64,000 bases of DNA from Tricholoma matsutake (Eukaryota; Basidiomycota; Agaricomycetes; Agaricales; Tricholomataceae): contig AP026543.1 in the NCBI GenBank assembly GCA_026075535.2, positions 930,001 to 994,000 of the forward strand, in the 5' to 3' direction. How positions within the stretch are numbered: the stretch's first letter is position 1; every line of letters starts with the position of its first letter. The notes below the pieces were generated by a model. The model did not search any database. It worked only from the letters and a program-made list of their open reading frames with translations, and was not told the origin of the DNA. A program made the translations under genes and the position numbers. This document shows, piece by piece, positions 59,666-64,000 of the stretch.

Positions 59666-60889
59666 GGGGGAGAATATCTCAGCAACGAATTCTCGGACCA
59701 CCTCACAAAGGCAGGAACTATTCATCAACTCACTGTTCACGACACCCCTGAGTACAATGGCATCTCCGAACAACTCAATTGCACCCTACTTGTCAAAATG
59801 CGAGTGATGCTCCATGACAGTGGGCTCCCAAAATTTCTATGGGGAGAAGCTGCCCACCATGCGGTCTACTTAAAGAACCAAACATGGACTCGAGCACTCG
59901 ACGACACCACCCCTTACAAGATCATGACAGGCAGGAAGCCTGATCTGTCAGATTTACACCCATGGGGATGCCATATCCGTGTACACAACACCAGCGGATC
60001 CAAACTTGATGGGAGATCGAAGATAGGGCGGTGGATGGGATTTGATGAGGAAAGTAACGCACATCGAGTATACTGGGAGGGGAAGCAATCTATAACTGTT
60101 GAGAGAAGTGTGAAGTTCAATTTCGAGGAGGAAGAACTCACGGAAGGAGCACCGCTCGAGGGGGAGTGGGATATCCTGGAGGATGATGAGCAGTCCTCTT
60201 CACGTTCGTACCCCAAAGCTACCGTTGAAGAAATTACTGATGCAGAAGCACTGAATGTGCCACACAATCACCCTGGTGATAACATGGACACTCTAGAAAT
60301 CGTAGCTGAGCCCAACACCCGAGAGAAGCGTGTACGAAAACCATCAAGTTACATACGAAGACTTCAAGGGGGCAAAGGGGTGACGAGTGCGAGACCAAGT
60401 GATCCCTTGTTACCCAAGGGGGTGCAGGAGACTGCGGATGTGGTGGATGAATGGAAGATGGTGAGCGTTGAGGAGTTTGCAATGGCGAGTGTGACAGAGG
60501 CATCCGAGGGGATCATGCCATTGTACAAGGAAGCACAGATGCATCCCGATTGGCCAAAATGGCAGGAAGCCATCAAAGCGGAACTTGCAAACCTCGAGGC
60601 AAATGGTACCTGGGAGCTGATTGAAAGGCCGAGTGGGGCAAAAGTGGTGGACAGCAAGTGGGTTCTTCGAATCAAGAAGAATGCGGCAGGAGAGATCGAG
60701 AAGTACAAGGCACGTCTAGTCGCAAGGGGATTCACTCAGATCTATGGTGTGGATTTTTACAAGACTTATGCACCTGTGGCAAAGCTAGCAACCTTCCGTC
60801 TCATCACCACAATTGCAGCCCACAACGGGTGGCCACTGGATTCATTTGACTTGACAGTGCATACTATTCCTTGCTCGGAGATGAAGTGA
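59666..60889 (+). pseudogene. Copia D integrase C-terminal part and RT N-terminal part
   Basis: It resumes GGEYLSNEFSDHLTKAGTIH, then EYNGISEQLNCTLL with the integrase Glu, GLPKFLWGEAAHHAVYLKNQ, WGCHIRVHNTSGSKLDGRSK, an acidic linker, and the RT entry WPKWQEAIKAELANLEANGT, KYKARLVARGFTQIYGVDFY. A one-base deletion near 60860 shifts the frame in the DSAYLNS-type block, where the first RT Asp lies, so the ORF ends early at 60889. Confidence 0.92.
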
Positions 60890-62053
60890 TCTTTCTCGAG
60901 CAACCACTGGATCATGATGACCCCAAGAAGCCATGAGCAACATGGGTCTGCAGGTTGATCAAGACCATATATGGGTTACGGCAGGGCACGAAGAACTGGT
61001 ACAACATGCTGTATAAAGCGCTGACCGAATTGGGATTTCGGAGGGCGGAGGCAGATCACGGGTTGTTCTACAAGGAGGAGAACGACGAGTTGGTGATCCT
61101 GGCAATTCACGTTGATGATTGCTTGATGACAGGTGGTTCTGTGAAGCTGAATGCGAGGGTTAAAGTCAAGATCAACGAGAAGTACAGACTTACCGATCTT
61201 GGACCTGCAAACTGGCTCCTCAGGATCAAGATCAATCACAACCTTGCGGAACACACGGTTGCTCTCTCCCAACATGCCTACATCGAATCTATCCTGACGC
61301 ATTACAATTTCAATGATCTGAAACCCTCGTCGACACCCATGGACTCAAACGTGCAACTCACCATATCACAGAGCCCGACAAAGCTTGACGACATCACGCG
61401 GATGCAGAACATCCTGTATCATGAAGCTGTTGGATCCCTCATGTACGCCGCTATGGGAACTCAACCCAACATCGCGTTTGCCGTGTCGACTGTATCTCAA
61501 TTCTCACAGAATCCAGGATGGGCGCACTGGGAGGCCGTGAAGCGGATTTTTCGTTACCTGCAGGGGACAAAGAGGTTGGAGTTGGTGTATGGAGGTGATA
61601 AGCGGGGATTGGTTGGATATGCAGATGCAGATGGGGCTTCGCAGGAGCACAGGCGGGCAATTTCGGGGTATGTCTTCATGATTGATGGAGGAGCCGTGTC
61701 TTGGTCTTCAAAGAAACAGGAGCTCGTCACGCTGTCCACAATGGAGGCCGAATACATTGCAGCAACTCACGCTGCAAAAGAAGTGATGTGGCTGCGCTGC
61801 CTTATCTCCGAAGTTTTTGGACCTCTCGAAGAGCCTACAACACTATTCAGTGACAGCCAATCTGCGATTGCACTCACAAAAGATGGCCACTACCATGCCC
61901 AAACAAAACACATCGACATTCGGTACCATTTCATTTGGTACACATCAAGCTCATCTACTGTCCTACCCATGAGATGACAGCAGACATTCTCACGAAGGCT
62001 CTTCCTAGCGCGAAGGCGAAACATTTTGCGACCGCCCTTGGACTTGCAACGGT
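60890..62053 (+). pseudogene. Copia D RT C-terminal part and RNase H
   Basis: After the shift and a TGA near 60934 the frame 60955-61977 reads IKTIYGLRQGTKNWYNMLYK, LAIHVDDCLMTGG (intact VDD), ILYHEAVGSLMYAAMGTQPN, FAVSTVSQFSQNP, then RNase H: GLVGYADADGASQEHRRAIS, STMEAEYIAATHAAKE and LFSDSQSAIALTKDGHYHAQTKHIDIRYHF. A deletion near 61935 shifts the final 35 codons. In the other frame EMTADILTKALPSAKAKHFA reaches the natural stop close to the polypurine tract TTGAGGGGGAG (62054-62064). Confidence 0.93.
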
Positions 62054-62064
62054 TTGAGGGGGAG

Positions 62065-62417
62065 TGTTGGAATACAAACCGGGTATGCAGAGTTGCACAG
62101 CCGTGCAACGATGCATTGCTGCGGCCCGGTGAGAAAAGACTCACATGGACACTTGGTATTTGTCTGATATACGATTTTCTATTTCAAAGATTGTACCTAC
62201 CTTAGTATAGATGGCTATTGCCATAGTTACTTACTGTACATAAAAGCTACCTACTTTGTAGTAGCACCTCAGTCCATTCTACGCTGACTGAGGTGAGCAA
62301 CTTACTTACTGCCTACTTTTATCTTACTGACTTCTTGTAGTATTTGATTCCATTAGGTACTTACCTTTACGTGACAATACAGTCCATTCTACGCTGACTG
62401 AGTATTTGATTCCATTA
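62065..62417 (+). repeat. 3' LTR of copia D
   Basis: This 353-bp LTR is preceded by the polypurine tract TTGAGGGGGAG. It differs from the 5' LTR at about 19 sites, including several CA versus TG pairs. Confidence 0.95.
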
Positions 62418-62842
62418 CCCTCTTGTCTCTTTGGGAACTTGAAACGACCACTGAATAGATTAATATCACGTATAAGATCATTGTAAATGAATGGAAACTC
62501 ACCAAGAAAGTGTAACACCCCACCATCCCCCCCAGGCCCCTCCTGAGACAGATGAGCACCTAGCAAAAAAATGCAAGGTTGCAGCCCTCTCGTCTCTTTG
62601 GGAACTTGAAACAACCACTAAATAGATTGAAATCAAGTATAAGATCATTGGAAACAAATGGGAACTCACCAAGAAAGAGTACAACCCACCATCCCCCCCT
62701 CCTGAGACAGATAAGCACCTATCGGAAAAATGGGAGGGCACAGCCCTCTGGTCTCTTCAGTAACTTGAAACAACTACTAAATAGATTTAAATCAAGTATA
62801 CAATCACTGAAAACAAGGCAGAACTCACTATAATATGATGGA
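62418..62842. repeat. ~158-bp tandem array, right part
   Basis: Two full units and a partial one continue the array broken at 57085, sharing TTTGGGAACTTGAAAC and CTCCTGAGACAGAT words with the left part. Confidence 0.88.
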
Positions 62843-62985
62843 TTGGATACCCATAAACCCGTGGTTAGGGGTATGGTGTTGCACAGGTATGGCAATCTGA
62901 AACCCATACCCATACCCATGCATACCCATGACCACATTGTCACGGTGTTACCCGTACCCGTGCCTTGCCTTAAACACCTAATTGT
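62843..62985. repeat. TACCCA-rich transposon-end sequence
   Basis: It contains GGATACCCATAAACCCG, CCCATACCCATACCCATGC and TTACCCGTACCCGTGCC. The last matches, in inverse orientation, the GGCACGGGTAACCC end at 21791. Confidence 0.6.
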
Positions 62986-63152
62986 AACTGTCTTTCAGTT
63001 ACCTCCTTCAAGGCATTGCAACTTTTAAAGAGTGCTTACCATAATGGACACATTGCAGCTGCAGATGATGCAGCTAAGCACATTGTCACTTTCTTTGACA
63101 GTTCGGAGACTGATTACACCAGTGATTGCCCCAGTTTGGAGGTGTAAGTAAG
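62986..63152 (+). pseudogene. Possible internal exon of an unknown gene
   Basis: Between a TTTCAG acceptor at about 63000 and a GTAAGT donor at 63147 the plus strand encodes SFKALQLLKSAYHNGHIAAA, DDAAKHIVTFFDSSETDYTS. It is helical then acidic, and plausible as a transposase C-terminus or as host protein. The function is unknown and the gene is split by a repeat. Confidence 0.4.
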
Positions 63153-63169
63153 TTGTAGTCTATGTAGCC

Positions 63170-63354
63170 TTGAATGGCATTTGTAAACAGATATTTTGAA
63201 TGAAAAAAAGTTCGGTTCTACGTTCGAACGCCCACTGAACCTGAACCAATGGTCCGGTTCGAAGTTCAGCAGATGCCTGGACCGAACCTGAAGTCCGGTT
63301 CTAAGTTCACAAAAATCTTTAAAGAACCGAACTGAACCGAACTTCGGCATCCCT
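63170..63354. repeat. GGTTCGG/CCGAAC repeat element end
   Basis: A dense cluster of CCGGTTC, CCGAACC and GAACCGAAC words ends in ACTTCGGCATCCCTA. Read inversely this is TAGGGATGCCGAAGT, a hAT-style terminus. It retains many CpG, in contrast to the rest of the window. It lies in the presumed intron between the exon-like pieces. Confidence 0.5.
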
Positions 63355-63430
63355 AATCACTAACAGCTGCTTCAGTTTGATTTCAAATTTACCATGCTTA
63401 CTCAGTCCACACATAATTTTCTCATTGCAG

Positions 63431-63598
63431 ACACCTTCGATATCACCTCTGCCTTTCTACGCGAGAGATGCAGATGAGGGAGCTGGATATTCGGTGTCCA
63501 ATACTACCAATCTCAAAATAACGCAGACGGACTCAGGTAGAGGGAAGGCAGTAACGTTAACTCATCAGCCTCAAGATGACGAGTGGAGTACATTCTAA
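63431..63598 (+). pseudogene. Possible terminal exon of the same unknown gene
   Basis: After an ATTGCAG acceptor at 63430 the frame reads TPSISPLPFYARDADEGAGY, SVSNTTNLKITQTDSGRGKA and ends DDEWSTF with a TAA at 63596-63598. It is low complexity and hydrophilic. The assignment as a last exon rests on the splice site and open frame only. Confidence 0.35.
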
Positions 63599-63968
63599 AT
63601 ACAATATACTACCAGTCCCCTTGCGAAATACTATGGGCTAATTCACCTGCAAAATTGGCTAATTCACTGGCTAATTAGCGCAAAATAGCTAGAGCTACTG
63701 GGGGCTGTGCCCCCAGACCCCTAAGAATCACCTGAGTGAGACAGCTCAGACACTATTTCCCGCAACACTAACATCTGTGATTTATTTTTTTACCACTTGG
63801 ATCGGCATACCTTGCTGAATGAGCGCAGAAGCCAAAGCGACACCCGTCTAGAATGTGAGTTTCTGCGAAAAGCGGGTTCCTGCGTCGACACACAGCACAG
63901 CCACGACATTGAAACCCCGCAAAAATTTGCGCTGGCGCAATCTAATCGATCGTTATTCTTCAATCTCA
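63599..63968 (+). promoter_or_regulatory. Upstream region of a probable host gene
   Basis: CpG frequency rises abruptly (AATCGATCG, GCGCTGGCGCAAT, GCGTCGAC). A stable hairpin word GGGGGCTGTGCCCCCAG lies at 63697-63713. No TATA box is certain. The change in composition marks the edge of the transposon block. Confidence 0.45.
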
Positions 63969-64000
63969 ATGGCCCCCTCTGCCTCAAAACAAAAGCGCCT
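63969..64000 (+). CDS. Start of a probable host gene (N-terminus only)
   Basis: ATG at 63969 opens MAPSASKQKR before the window ends. The start is preceded by CAATCTCA, an acceptable fungal context, and CpG-normal promoter sequence. From memory, fungal ABC-F ATPases of the Arb1 type often begin with a similar Ser/Lys-rich leader, so that is a candidate identity, but ten residues cannot prove it. Confidence 0.45.
   Translation, partial: MAPSASKQKR

Larger units (their letters stand above)
57086..62417 (+). mobile_element. Ty1/copia element D, full length
   Basis: This is a 5332-bp element with LTRs of identical length, 353 bp (57086-57438, 62065-62417), and the target duplication CCCTC (57081-57085, 62418-62422). 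It has a half-tRNA primer site, gag with zinc knuckle, protease, integrase, RT and RNase H, and a polypurine tract. It is inserted in the 158-bp tandem array. The LTRs differ at about 19 sites, nearly all CpG/TpG/CpA. Breaks: TAG 58685-58687, TGA 59663-59665, a shift near 60860, TGA near 60934 and a small deletion near 61935. Confidence 0.96.

Noticed and set aside
60840..60900. Programmed ribosomal frameshift in copia D
   Set aside because: It lies inside the RT palm region, where no family frameshifts, and a simple one-base deletion explains it.

Overview
This window looks like a transposon graveyard from an agaricomycete (mushroom-forming basidiomycete). The evidence is short GT-AG introns of about 50-55 nt, KDZ transposases with a CxC2-type cysteine cluster, chromodomain Ty3/gypsy elements and Ty1/copia elements whose primer-binding sites match the initiator-tRNA anticodon arm. 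Two gypsy copies (679-7095 and 35044-38339) have LTRs of about 425 bp. The complete copy is about 6.04 kb once a later insertion is subtracted, which matches my recollection of marY1 from Tricholoma matsutake. I therefore favour an ectomycorrhizal Tricholoma-like host, as an inference only. CpG is strongly depleted over most of the window and returns in the last 400 bp, where a host gene probably starts.

Layout. 1-7.6 kb: a hAT transposase gene split by gypsy A, which itself carries a MULE-like MITE. 7.6-9.3 kb: palindrome-rich tandem repeats. 9.3-20.2 kb: a decayed gypsy element (B) on the plus strand, broken by copia C1 (11350-16211) and two MITEs. 20.2-25.9 kb: an unknown decayed gene, DNA-transposon ends, foldbacks, a tRNA-like sequence, a CACTA-like MITE and a KOW-domain fragment. 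25.9-28.2 kb: a gag-only copia element holding a solo gypsy LTR. 28.7-35.0 kb: a gypsy gag fragment, then the left part of a KDZ element interrupted by a 1.5-kb hAT-like element, then a copia tail. 35.0-38.3 kb: the 5' half of a second marY1-like copy (A2). 38.3-42.3 kb: copia C3, truncated at its 5' end. 42.35-43.9 kb: the 3' end of another gypsy element with zinc-knuckle and membrane ORFs. 43.9-53.6 kb: a second KDZ copy with four neighbouring ORFs. 54-56.6 kb: a GA-rich tract and a 0.92-kb DNA element. 56.6-62.8 kb: a 158-bp tandem array split by copia D (57086-62417). 62.8-64.0 kb: repeat ends, exon fragments and the first codons of a probable host gene.

The most interesting inference is a composite KDZ element of about 12 kb. 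Copy 1 preserves the left end and copy 2 the right end, and the two ends are inverted repeats of each other. Between them lie the transposase, a divergent promoter with three exact 100-bp repeats, and five accessory ORFs, two of which are still open with plausible introns. A GCCATT/GGCATT-type hexamer signature marks both copies and is nearly absent elsewhere.

Two priming systems can be read directly: self-priming in the marY1-like elements (AGAGTTTTCT in the LTR against AGAAAACTCT after it) and half-tRNA priming in the copia elements (GGTTATGGGCCC directly after the LTR). Mutation is dominated by CpG loss. It explains most LTR-LTR differences, many in-frame TGA stops, and the loss of both catalytic aspartates of reverse transcriptase in both marY1-like copies.
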